NCBI GenBank assembly: GCA_963969495.1
Contig: OZ018333.1
Coordinates: forward strand, 18,135,937-18,199,936
Reading direction: 5' to 3'
DNA length: 64,000 bases
Origin: Ceratothoa steindachneri
Lineage: Eukaryota; Arthropoda; Malacostraca; Isopoda; Cymothoidae
The notes beneath the pieces were generated by a model. It was not told where the DNA came from and searched no databases. It saw nothing but the letters and a program-made list of their open reading frames with translations. Positions 54,678 to 64,000 of the stretch are shown here, one piece after another (the stretch's first letter is position 1; every line of letters begins with the position of its first letter). The translations under genes and the position numbers were made by a program.

Positions 54678-55139
54678 AACAAAATGATAAACTACAACGG
54701 AACTACAAAACATAAAAATTTGAAAGCGATAGGCCTGATCACCAGGCTCTAGCATCACTTTGCACCCTACCACACTTCTTTCTCTTTTCACCACTGGTCT
54801 ACTTTCCGCTGTCTATCCACACACCCTTTCTATCATCTCACCTGCATACTCTCACATACCTGATCTGAGTAAGTAGAGTACCTTGAGACTTAGTAGCGCT
54901 GAGTAAGTACCGAGTAGTGCGCGTAGTGTCCTAACCATCTGGTCCTGATAAAGGAGGAAAACGTTGTCAAAAAATCGGCAAAACGCCAATACCGCTCAAT
55001 TTTGACGGTTGTGGAGTGATTCTCCACCCCCCGAGAAGCAAGTGAGACACACTAGGGAGAAGGGCAGCACTGCCCGAAGGGGGACATGGGTCCCACCGCC
55101 CCCGAGGACACCAAACGGATCCCCCTCCGTCTATAACGG

Positions 55140-56419
55140 AGAAACCAAAGCCAACAAGAGAAACGGTCTTTAAAACAGTCATCGGGGAAATAAACATTGA
55201 GCTCACTCGTCTCATCGAGACACCAAATGGGTGGGCGGCAGTCTGCTGGAAAAAACAAGGACGTAGAAACCCTTGTTTCAGACCAGGCTAGGCAACCCCT
55301 CCGCGAGATAGGGCTCGAAGCGGTAGTCCCCTATGAGCTGCTCGTGAGGAGGGCCGTCATTCTCAAGAGAGTAGACCCCTACTTTTCGGAAAACACCACG
55401 AAAGAGATACAAGCGGAGCTGAATGACAAACAGTCATGGGCAAAAGTGGACAGGGTAGACAAAATAGGCAAGACCCTCATTAAAGTCACCTTCGCTTCCA
55501 TCGGGATGGCTCAGAGAGCATTAAGGGAAGGCCTCCTGGGCTTCTACCTTCGCGTCGCTCCAGAGCAGATAGAGGCAGAAGAGTATATCTTCATAGAAAA
55601 CTGCCAAATCTGCCTGGCCATCGAGAGCCACCCGACACGAAACTCCCCGTCTAACATACAAATCTGCGCGACATGCTCCAGAACCGGTCACGGATGGATT
55701 GATTGCCGGGAAGAAAAACCTAAATGTGTAAATTGCGGAGGGGAGCATCGGGCTCTGGCCATGAGATGCCCTCTACGCAAGGAAGCGATAAAAAAACAAG
55801 AGGTTGAAGCTTCAGGCAGCAAGAGGAGGAAAAGACAAAAAAAACTTCATATGCCACCGCGGCATCTACTCCTGGAAGCGCCACTCCAACAACGGACAGA
55901 GTGACTCCGAAATTAATCCTGCCGGCTGAGAGCAAGGAAATTATGATGATGGTCATAGTCGCCCACCTGGCGAATCTTGCTCGCCCCGGCAGTTTTTCGG
56001 AGGAGCTCAACGCTATGCTAAAAAACAACGGAGTAAAGAAAAAGTTGTGGTTCCCTCCGAACCCAGCATCCCATGACGTGCTGAACATAAAGTTCATTGA
56101 TGAAACGCAGTCAGAAAACCCCGAAGAAATAAGGAAGAAAGAAGAACCAACCATCAACCGAGAAGAGGATGGGAACCAAGAACGAATAAAAGAAGATACC
56201 GCGCAAGTTAAAAGCACCCCGAAGGAAAAGAAACCAAAAAAGAAGAAGAGCAGCAAACCCCCTAAACAAGTAGAAGAGGAGAGTATGGATGGAGAATCTG
56301 AAGACGATGATTCTTACCCCGGAGTTCCCCTGACCGAAAAAGTCAATGTCCTGGAAAAGGGACGTTTTTTTCGACGGGGAAGAACTAAAACAAAAAAATT
56401 TCGGGACTACTGGATGTAG
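55140..56419 (+). pseudogene. Gag-like ORF1 with zinc knuckles, second family
   Basis: The N-terminal part (IELTRLIETPNGWAAVCWK, from about 55140) matches the start of the 58220 protein (LIKLIDIPNGFIAMCG). After a shift in an A run (about 55250) the frame continues to 55904 with VRRAVILKRVDPYF, three knuckles (CQICLAIESH, CATCSRTGHGWIDC, CVNCGGEHRALAMRC) and a basic stretch. A shift at about 55850-55900 gives the C-terminal domain (MVIVAHLANLARPGSFSEEL) and a Lys/Glu-rich tail to 56419. Two indels separate the three pieces. Confidence 0.7.
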
Positions 56420-57480
56420 ACCCGAAAAAATCAATCAACCCCAACTGGTAAAGGGCATTAGGAGCGGCGACTTCAAATGGACCTTTGAGAAACCCTAGTC
56501 CCCAAAGGAAATGGAGAGCCTCCTATGCAGCGGCACCATGTACATTCCAGAATCAAGTTGTCACACAGTGAATTCATCAACTTTCAAAAACATAAAGTGC
56601 GGCATGAAGACCTCGTCGATAAACTAAAAATAAAAAGTGATAAGAAGTGTAAAGCGCGAAAATAACTAAATAATAGTGCAAAAAGTTTAAAGTGTAAATA
56701 ATTAATCAAATAATTAATTAAATAAACAAGTTAAATAGATAAATAAGTAAATAGTTAAATATGACAATTAATAGACAAGTGATAAAACAACTTAAACAAG
56801 TGAAAATTTAGCGAAAAATATAAATAGGAAACTATAAAATTAAAACTACTAATCAATATATAAATACAGTGAATTAAAATTAAGTATATTATAAATAGAA
56901 TTAAGTACGTAAAATGAAACATTCAAGTGATAAAACAACTTAAACAATTTAAAATTTAACGAAAAGTATAAATAGGAAACCATAAAATTAAAACTACTAA
57001 TCAGTATGTGAATACAGTGAATAAAAATTAAGTATATTATAAATAGAAGTAAGTGAAACAGTATCTAAAACTTAAACTCAAGTGACGAAGTATAAAACGT
57101 AATAAAATCAAACAGTGATATATAAACCAATGATTAGTCATCAAAATTTAATGTAAAAATTAAAACCCAATTAGTGGGTAGAATTAATTTATGTATTAAA
57201 GCCCTGTTAGTGGGTATAACTTAAAACCGTAAAGTGTTAAAAAGCTGAGCTCCTGCGTTTATTTCTCCAGGAGAAACCTTTTTATGTATCTTTGCCTTCG
57301 ACTACTTCTTCCTCTCCTCAACTATAATTTTTTCAATTTTTTCACCACTTTTGACTATATATTTTTGCATTGTGTAAATTTATATATTTGATGTATAAAA
57401 TACTTGTACTCTTTCCAATAAATATATCGCTGGGCGAATTTTTAGTACGCTGTAGCAATGCCTTACTACCTCCTGAAGAG
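56420..57480. other. AT-rich non-coding region with a 148-bp tandem duplication
   Basis: No frame is recognisable. A block beginning AAGTGATAAAACAACTTAAAC is present at 56777 and again at 56925, each about 140 bp and over 90% alike by eye (to about 57058). It may be the 3' untranslated part of the ORF1-only unit. Confidence 0.5.
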
Positions 57481-58219
57481 CGTTGTTTATTCACGTGTGC
57501 TTATAGAAAGAAAGACTTTTGAGCCTTCGCCATCTAAGAACGCGACTGTCCTGGGTATCTTTGGGAGCCCAGTCGATCTGCAAAGATTTAACATATCTTT
57601 TCGCTGCGAAGTAGGAGAAAAATGATGGGCTAAATACCCTCGTTGCTCCCGTCCAACCACCTGCGTGGGAACCTGCTCGGATGACTGCCCTTCATTAATT
57701 TCGTCTTAACTATGTCGGCCACTTGGACTGGCATAATTAAGGGCTTGCGTGGAAACTGGTTTGAGGCCTATCCCACAGCAGAAGCACAAGTCAGAAATTC
57801 TCTCGAATTTGGGGCAAAACTGCGAGTCCCGGACGGAGGAGAAATCCTCATCGCCCGGGGGACCCGGCCAGAATCATAGAGGGAGTTACACCCGTCTCTA
57901 TGTAGTTGGATGCAGTTTTGGCGTACGTACCCGTGAGGGGGTGGCACAAACTTAGCGGTCGTTGATTCAGCCGCTATGCATTAAGTCCACCAAGCTCAAC
58001 CCTCTGAGGTCCCCACTCGAGAACCATCCCCCCTCATCCCGGCACCATCCGAGCGGGGAAACAACAGGAAACTGGACGGGAGCACTCTTCTCACGTCGTT
58101 GTCAAACCTAACCCTTAACTGTACCTCCTTTACCACGTTTCACTTTTTTCACATACAAAATTTTCACACATAAAAAATAATTCAAGAAAGAAGAGTGAAG
58201 AGAGAAGACGTCGGCGACG

Positions 58220-59473
58220 ATGGAGGCCCTCCCTAAGAGGGTCCCCCTACGGACCTTACCCGGTAAAAAGACCCCCGAAAAGAAGACCGTTTGCGAATCC
58301 TTATTCGCAAACTTACGGATTGCTCTCATCAAACTGATAGACATTCCAAATGGTTTCATCGCCATGTGCGGTGAAACCAAGGACATCGACCGGCTCCTTT
58401 CTGACGAAGGGGCCGAAGTTCTAAAAACCCTCAACCTCGAAGCGAAAACCCCACCAGCAATCTCCGCAAACCGAAGCGTAATCTGCCGTAAGGTAGAAAG
58501 CTGGGTGGGTGAAAACTCCCCCGCGGAAATAAAAGCTGAACTCGAGAAGAATCACAACTGGGCGAAAATAAGGGAGGTGATCAAATTTAGAGATCACACC
58601 CATGTTTTCAAGGTGACCTTCAACACGACCGAAATGGCCCACAAGGCGGCAACCGAGAAACTCTTCATTTTCAATATGAGGATCCCAGGATCAAACATCG
58701 AGCACGAGAAATATCACAATATTCAGATGTGCTTCGTATGTTATGCCCTCGAAGATCACACAACCGCTAACTGTCCCCAAAAAGGCACAACTTGGTGCAG
58801 TGAATGTGCCACGCAGGGTCATCGCTATGACGCCTGTAAGAGCCAGGAAAAGAAATGCATGAACTGCAAGGGGCCCCATCGAACGATGGCCCTGAACTGC
58901 CCAAGGAGAAAGGACATAATTAAAAAAAAGGAAGAGGAAGAAAAGAAGAAAAAAACTCAAACCTACGCGGGCACTTTAAAGAAAAGTGAAGGGATGGCCT
59001 CAACATTGGCAACCCCCTCACCTGTGATCTTTACAAGTGACCTCAGTGCGAAGATCCTAATTTGCATTACTCATGCAAATGTGGCAAACGCGGTCAAACC
59101 CGGATGCTACAACCGGGTATTGAACGCGCTGCTAAAGGCCAACAATCTTCCTTCCATCATCGTTCCTGATGACCCGGAATGCTCTAAGGCATTCAAGGAT
59201 AGTGTCATCAAGAACAATTGCGCCGAAGCAAAAGCCACGGGACTAAAAGATGTAATAGAATCTCCCCCGTCGGAAGATTCAGAAGAAGAAGATGAAGTGA
59301 ATGAAGAAGATGATACCACTTCTTCGGATAGTGACGAGGGCCCATGCACTCGCACTAGGGCAACAAAGAGTCAGTCAAAGACTCCCAGCCCTCCCCCGAA
59401 GAAGGTAAAGCCTGGGCACCCCAGACCCGCCCCACAGGCCCCCAAGAGTAAGAAAAAGAAGAAACACAGGTAA
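58220..59473 (+). CDS. Jockey-like ORF1 (gag-like), intact
   Basis: The 417-residue frame starts at ATG 58220. The N-terminal part contains CESLFANLRIALIKL and ICRKVESWVGENSPAEIKAE. An RNA-binding-like region (IKFRDHTHVFKVTFNTTEM) is followed by three Cys/His knuckles at about residues 171-227 (CFVCYALEDHTTANC, CSECATQGHRYDAC, CMNCKGPHRTMALNC). The later domain has SDLSAKILICITHANVANAV, and an acidic then Lys/Pro-rich tail ends the protein. It binds element RNA. The sister at 50574-51500 and the distinct relative at 55140-56419 share this order. Confidence 0.85.
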   Translation: MEALPKRVPLRTLPGKKTPEKKTVCESLFANLRIALIKLIDIPNGFIAMCGETKDIDRLLSDEGAEVLKTLNLEAKTPPAISANRSVICRKVESWVGENSPAEIKAELEKNHNWAKIREVIKFRDHTHVFKVTFNTTEMAHKAATEKLFIFNMRIPGSNIEHEKYHNIQMCFVCYALEDHTTANCPQKGTTWCSECATQGHRYDACKSQEKKCMNCKGPHRTMALNCPRRKDIIKKKEEEEKKKKTQTYAGTLKKSEGMASTLATPSPVIFTSDLSAKILICITHANVANAVKPGCYNRVLNALLKANNLPSIIVPDDPECSKAFKDSVIKNNCAEAKATGLKDVIESPPSEDSEEEDEVNEEDDTTSSDSDEGPCTRTRATKSQSKTPSPPPKKVKPGHPRPAPQAPKSKKKKKHR

Positions 59474-59484
59474 CTCATCTTACC

Positions 59485-62224
59485 ATGGAGCGGAACTCAC
59501 TAAGAATTCTGGAAATAAACACCAATGGCTGGACAACCAAAAGAACTCTCTACGGAAATGTGTTCAGGGAAATAGATGCAGATGTCATCTTGATTTCTGA
59601 ACATGGGATTGACACTCGTAGTTCTGAAATTAAGATCTGGAACTACGACGTGTTAATCACGAATTACTCTCAAGAGCGGTACGACGGTGCCGCCGTCGCC
59701 ATCAAAAGAGGGATTAAGTATAGACCCATAAGAAACTTGGAAGAATCCTATCTTGCAATAGAGGTCGACCTCGATATAGGAAAGCTGGTCATCGCCACCG
59801 GGTACCAGCCGCCGAGACGAGAATATTTGCCAATCCATTCTCTCTCTGGCCTATTTGGCAGAAGGACCCCCACCATATTAATGGGGGACCTTAATGCCAG
59901 ATGTCGGGATTCTGGGTACAGGACCTTCAATGGAATTGGAAGGTGCCTAGACACTATGATGGACCGAAACATGGTCCATAGAATAGGCCCGGACTTCCCA
60001 ACCTATACTCGAGGAAGAAGTGCCACAAAACCAGACATTTGTCTGGCTAATCGTCAGCTGCCGTTCAATTACTACATGGAACCAGTCCAGGTACCATGTA
60101 GTGATCATATAGGGATCCTACTCACCATCAATAGGAACCCTATACAAGTCCCAGCTCCAGTCAGAAAAGACTACAGGAGAGCCGACTGGGCACGGTACGC
60201 TGGTCTCCTCGAGGCCTATCGCCCACCAGATCTGGACGAGGCAATTCTCGAGGAGATAGACGAGGCACTCGACGACCTCAACGAACATCTCATTATTGCA
60301 GATAGGGCTTGCATCCCCAAAACCCAGTTTAAAACCATCTCCTCATACAGGTGGACTGGGTATATGAAAGAACTCTATAGAGAATTGAGAGTTATGTACG
60401 AGTTAAATATAACAAATGCAACATTTGACTCGCTACAACGAAGTAGAGAGATCAAGGAAGAGCTCAACCAGCTGATCCTCGAACAACAACAGAGACAATG
60501 GGACGATGCGATCGAGAGCCTCGATCAAGATGCATCTCCCAAGGACTTTTGGAAGAAAGTCAAAAGTCTCAGAGGATCATCTGGAAAAAAGAAGAAAATG
60601 GAAATCCAAAAAGAAGATGGATCCATTGAAACTGCAGATAATATCATCGAAGTGATATTCCGGCGTTATTGGGAAAAAATCTTCAGCATATCGGAAGATG
60701 AAAACGAAGATTTCGATATAGAGTTCGAAAATAACATCGTAGACGAGCTTAACACGGTAATACATCGAACGCATCCTCATCACCAGGTGGATAGACTGCG
60801 TGACGGAGACGCCGAGATCACAGAAGAAGAGATCCTTGGCGCACTCCGCTCATTCCGACAGAAAGCCCCAGGCCAATCGGGGCTTACGAAGCTTAACTTC
60901 GAAAAGGCACCAGCCAACATCATCGAAGGAATGAGACGAATTTTTAACGCATGTCTGAATACAGGGTACTTTCCAGATGCTTACAAAACGGCAAAAATGA
61001 TCTTTTTGCCCAAGCATGGAAAGGACCCTACGTTGAGAGAGAGCTACCGCCCAATTTCACTCCTGGAATTTGGCGGGAAACTCTTTGAGAAGATCCTCAA
61101 CGGAAGACTGGTGTCTCACCTGGAAGAAAACTCCCTCTACAACCCTTGCCAATTCGGGTTTAGAAAGAAGCGAAGTACGGAAATGGCAATTAATGTCATA
61201 ACGGAAAAGCTTTCCCAAGCCAAACGGGACAGGAGTTATGTGGATATCGTTTGTCGGGATGTGTCAAAGGCGTTTGATAAGGTGTGGCAGCGGGGCATGC
61301 AGTATAAGATCTTAAGGCTGGGTCTAAGTGAAAACTTAGAAAGAACTCTCTGTGACTATGTCATGGAGAGAGCGGCGTATGTCAGTCTAGGGTGCACGGA
61401 CGGACCAAAGTTTCCGCTCACTGCGGGCCTCCCGCAGGGGGGGGTGTCTGTCCCCCACCCTTAACTCGATATACACCGCGGACGTCCCAGACCCTGTGTA
61501 CCCCAATTCCCTCAATATTCAATACGCCGATGATTTCAGCCAGATAATCGTATCTCCATGGAGGCATGCGCCGTGGCAAGCTCGCATGACAGCGATGGAA
61601 ATCGCGAACCTTAACAACTACGAGGCTCAGTGGAAAATAAGAACAAACCAAGAGAAATTCAAGGTGGTCCCCATCGGACGCACCTTAAGGGCAGACGTGC
61701 GTGTGGGGGATACGCGATACCCCTACACCAACGAATGCAATGTACTCGGTATGAAAATCACCTCTACCGGGTACAAAAAGCACGTCGAAGAAAGAATTTC
61801 TCGAGCTTCGTCCGCTGTCAGAACTCTATACAGCTTCAGAAATCTACGTGAAAGCAACAAGAAGAAGATCTACAATGCCCTTGTAAGATCTACGTTGCTT
61901 TACCCCGCCTCCACCCTCTCATGTGTCTCAAAAACACAAAAGAGGCGTCTTCAAGTAGTGCAAAATAAATGCATGTACCTAATAACGGGTACACGCGGGC
62001 ATGAAAGAAGACGGCAAGAAGACCTGCACAGAGAGGCGGGGATAATTCCCATTAACAAAGTCATAGAAGAACGGACCCGGAAAATGCAGGATCTGGTTAA
62101 TCGTGAACTGAGTGATGAAATCACCCAGATGATTAACCAGAACAGAAGAGCTGAATGTCGCCCCAGATTCCCCAGCTCCGCCAACCGAGTGGCTGGCGGA
62201 GACGAAGTGCCGTTCTATGCGTGA
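59485..62224 (+). pseudogene. Jockey-like ORF2: endonuclease and RT with one frameshift
   Basis: From ATG 59485 the frame is open to 61464. The APE endonuclease (ILEINTNGWTTKRTLYGNVF, VILISEHGID, ILMGDLNARCRDSGY, SDHIGILL) is followed by the linker and RT (KAPGQSGLTKLNFEKAP, SYRPISLLEFGGKLFE, DIVCRDVSKAFDKVW, LPQGGVSVPHP). A run of eight G at 61438-61445 disturbs the PQGGVLSPTL motif. The continuation from about 61455 has NSIYTADVPDPV, IQYADDFSQIIV (catalytic YADD, 61519-61554), thumb and a C-terminal domain ending EVPFYA. One indel is the only lesion seen, so it may be a sequencing error. Confidence 0.88.
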
Positions 62225-62815
62225 AATGAGACAAAGAAATACCTGTGAAAACAAGATCACTCACAAGAATAAAGAAAACACTCGAAACCCTACTACGACA
62301 AGATACCGATAAAGACAACCTTACCAAGAAATTAAAAACCCAACGATTACGAAGAGAACTTCGAAAGAAGTAAACTACAAAGAAGAAAGAAGAAACAATT
62401 ATACTACTAAAATACACATACAATAAAACAATACAACAAGCACGCACTTAAATAAAGTTAAAAACATATACAAAACAGGCAATGCACAACACAAACCATA
62501 AAGATACTAAAGTTGCTAAGACAAATGGCTTGAACGCCATAATAGTTATAATTTTATAATTTTATAACTTTATAATTATTACCAAAAACCAAAAACAACA
62601 AAAAATGAACTCACACAACCAAGAAAATAAATGAAAGTGATAAGTCTGATCACCAGACCCTAGGCATCTCTTTGCACCTCTTCCACACTTCTTTCTCTCT
62701 TCTCCACTTGCCTATTTTCTCTGCCCCCCCCCCACACCCTATCGTCTTCCCTCACATGCACCCGCACTTATACAAAGTCAAAGTCAAAGTCAAATAAATA
62801 TATCATCATCATACC

Positions 62816-64000
62816 TGATCTTACCTATCAAAGTCCTGGGTACAGTTTGGCAATCCAAATTAATGAAACGGGATTGCACATTTAGCCTCACGCCTTGAAG
62901 CGGGAAAAGTGAAAGGTGCTCGGCTGTTTGTTTGAATTGATTCGCTGTTTGGGGGGGGTTATTAAAATTTGAGGGTTCGCTTACGACGCCAATCTCTTAG
63001 AACAGGGATGGGCAATAATTTTAAGCAGCTGAAGCTTATGTAAAGCTTAAATGCAAATTTAGAATACATATTAATTAATTGCAATTACATTTGTGCATTT
63101 GTTTGCATATACTACATAGTCATAGATACCAGGGGTGAAAGTAGGATTTTCTTGCAGGTACTATCACAACCTTCAATTTTCACCCTCCCCCGACACAAAT
63201 TCGATTTTAAAATGACTGTATTGTGTAGTAATTAGACACAACATAATTTATAACAAAATATTTATTTTCTTGAAGTGCAACATAATAAATAATTTGGGAA
63301 AAATCAAAACACAAACTTAAAGAAATTCAACATCATTGAACAATACAATAATCTGTTTTAAGTAATCAGACACTGTATGAACAATAAATCAAGCTGGCCA
63401 CGTCCATATGTCCCTAGCTAATAGCCTACATATAAATTAAAATGTTCATCGTATAATATAGCCTACTGTTGTGTGTGCGTGTTCTGAGATAGTAACATTT
63501 TCATCCATTTTTGACAGCCTATCTAGCTAGTTCATGGCCCTCCTCTGGCCTGCCGGTGTAGCCTACCCGTTCCTGGTAGTTCTGCTGCTTCCTCCCTCTG
63601 TCCCTCAGCATGCTCTATCCTAACAACAGTATCATCTTCGGCCTCTCTTGTTCTCTTAATTATCTTATCAAATTTCCTTTGCATTTTGACACTTTTTCTT
63701 TTCTCCATTCAACATGCTTGGAGCATCTGATCTGACGTTTCCACTGTTCCCTCCTTCTGCAAAGCCAAACCAGAGATTCTTTATTACTTAGAGATGGTTT
63801 AGTCAATAACAATGCCACTCTAAAAAGTAGTAACAGGAAGTGTTTCCTAAAATTCAAATTCCAACGATGTGATAATAGGCCTACTATCACTGGTAACTGG
63901 AAAAATTCCCCTGTGAGCGCACACCTAGTTGACACGAATGCTACTGCCATCACTAGTGACAATGCGGACTGCCGAGCTGAGAGCGTGTACATTGTAAGCG
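62816..64000. other. Mostly unassigned; two hAT-like termini
   Basis: CAGGGATGGGCAATAA at 63004 and CAGGGGTGAAAGTAGG at 63132 both look like the start of non-autonomous or decayed hAT elements reading rightwards. No partners are seen before the window ends. A minus-strand frame at 63660-63992 has no recognised motif. Downstream of it on the minus strand a stretch KMQRKFDKIIKRTREAED (about 63620-63690) might be an exon after a CTTTGCAG acceptor, but this is weak. Confidence 0.35.

Larger units (their letters stand above)
54950..57480 (+). mobile_element. ORF1-only unit related to Jockey ORF1
   Basis: A coding region for a gag-like ORF1 (55120-56419) is followed by about 1 kb of AT-rich non-coding DNA and no endonuclease or RT. 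The protein is clearly related to, but distinct from, the Jockey-like ORF1 at 58220. It may be a non-autonomous LINE (like mammalian HAL1) or a LINE cut down by deletion. The ends of the unit are not defined. Confidence 0.5.
57500..62815 (+). mobile_element. Jockey-like LINE, copy 2 (near complete)
   Basis: A 5' leader of about 700 bp, ORF1 (58220-59473), an 11-bp gap, ORF2 (59485-62224, one frameshift) and a 3' region ending in AAAGTC repeats with ATCATCATC (about 62775-62812). No RNase H is present, and ORF1 carries three knuckles, as in Jockey. The 5' boundary is uncertain because no target duplication was identified. Confidence 0.8.

Noticed and set aside
63660..63992. A 110-codon minus-strand frame at the window end
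   Set aside because: No motif, near hAT-like termini; could be chance, so it is mentioned only within the unassigned region.

Overview
The window looks like animal nuclear DNA, most likely from an arthropod and plausibly a crustacean. It is AT-rich, has long TA microsatellites, and almost every recognisable reading frame belongs to a transposable element (Penelope-like, CR1/L2-like, I-like and Jockey-like LINEs, Ty3/Gypsy, piggyBac, mariner, Tc1, hAT- and pogo-type MITEs). No bacterial operon, rRNA, tRNA or CRISPR array was seen. The taxon is an inference from the mixture of families.

Layout. 1-1.4 kb: a Penelope-like element 3' end in inverted duplication. 1.5-8.3 kb: old TE scraps (I-like LINE tails, a Tc1 relic, a MITE) plus two or three small minus-strand segments that look like host exons with splice sites. 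8.3-23.9 kb: a nest of transposons. A degraded CR1/L2-like LINE was hit by a piggyBac element (8660-10315), a second piggyBac element (11144-20933), a pogo-type MITE (21054-21357) and a mariner of DD41D type (21584-22873). The second piggyBac was itself hit by a two-hairpin short repeat and by a Ty3/Gypsy element (13328-20132). TTAA or TA duplications, terminal repeats and resumed host reading frames support each step.

23.9-34.9 kb: minus-strand I-like LINE remnants, a Mag-like gag-protease fragment and a CR1-like RT fragment. 35.0-39.4 kb: a full-length CR1-like LINE with both frames open, inserted in the endonuclease region of a minus-strand I-like LINE whose ORF1 lies at 39.8-41.5 kb. 41.8-50.5 kb: further LINE scraps, a second DD41D mariner copy, TA microsatellites, a 188-bp palindrome, an hAT-type MITE and a 51-bp minisatellite. 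50.5-62.8 kb: two copies of one Jockey-like LINE (the second almost intact) flanking a related unit that carries ORF1 without ORF2. The last 1.2 kb is mostly unassigned, with two hAT-like termini.

The most unusual object is the Ty3/Gypsy element. It reads as gag with a coiled coil, five CCHC knuckles, a retropepsin, RT and RNase H, then an OTU-like segment and a second retropepsin-like domain before the integrase. Its 5' LTR is bounded by 133-bp near-perfect inverted repeats. The frames are broken and the 3' LTR is mostly deleted, so this copy is dead, but the architecture may define a distinct lineage.
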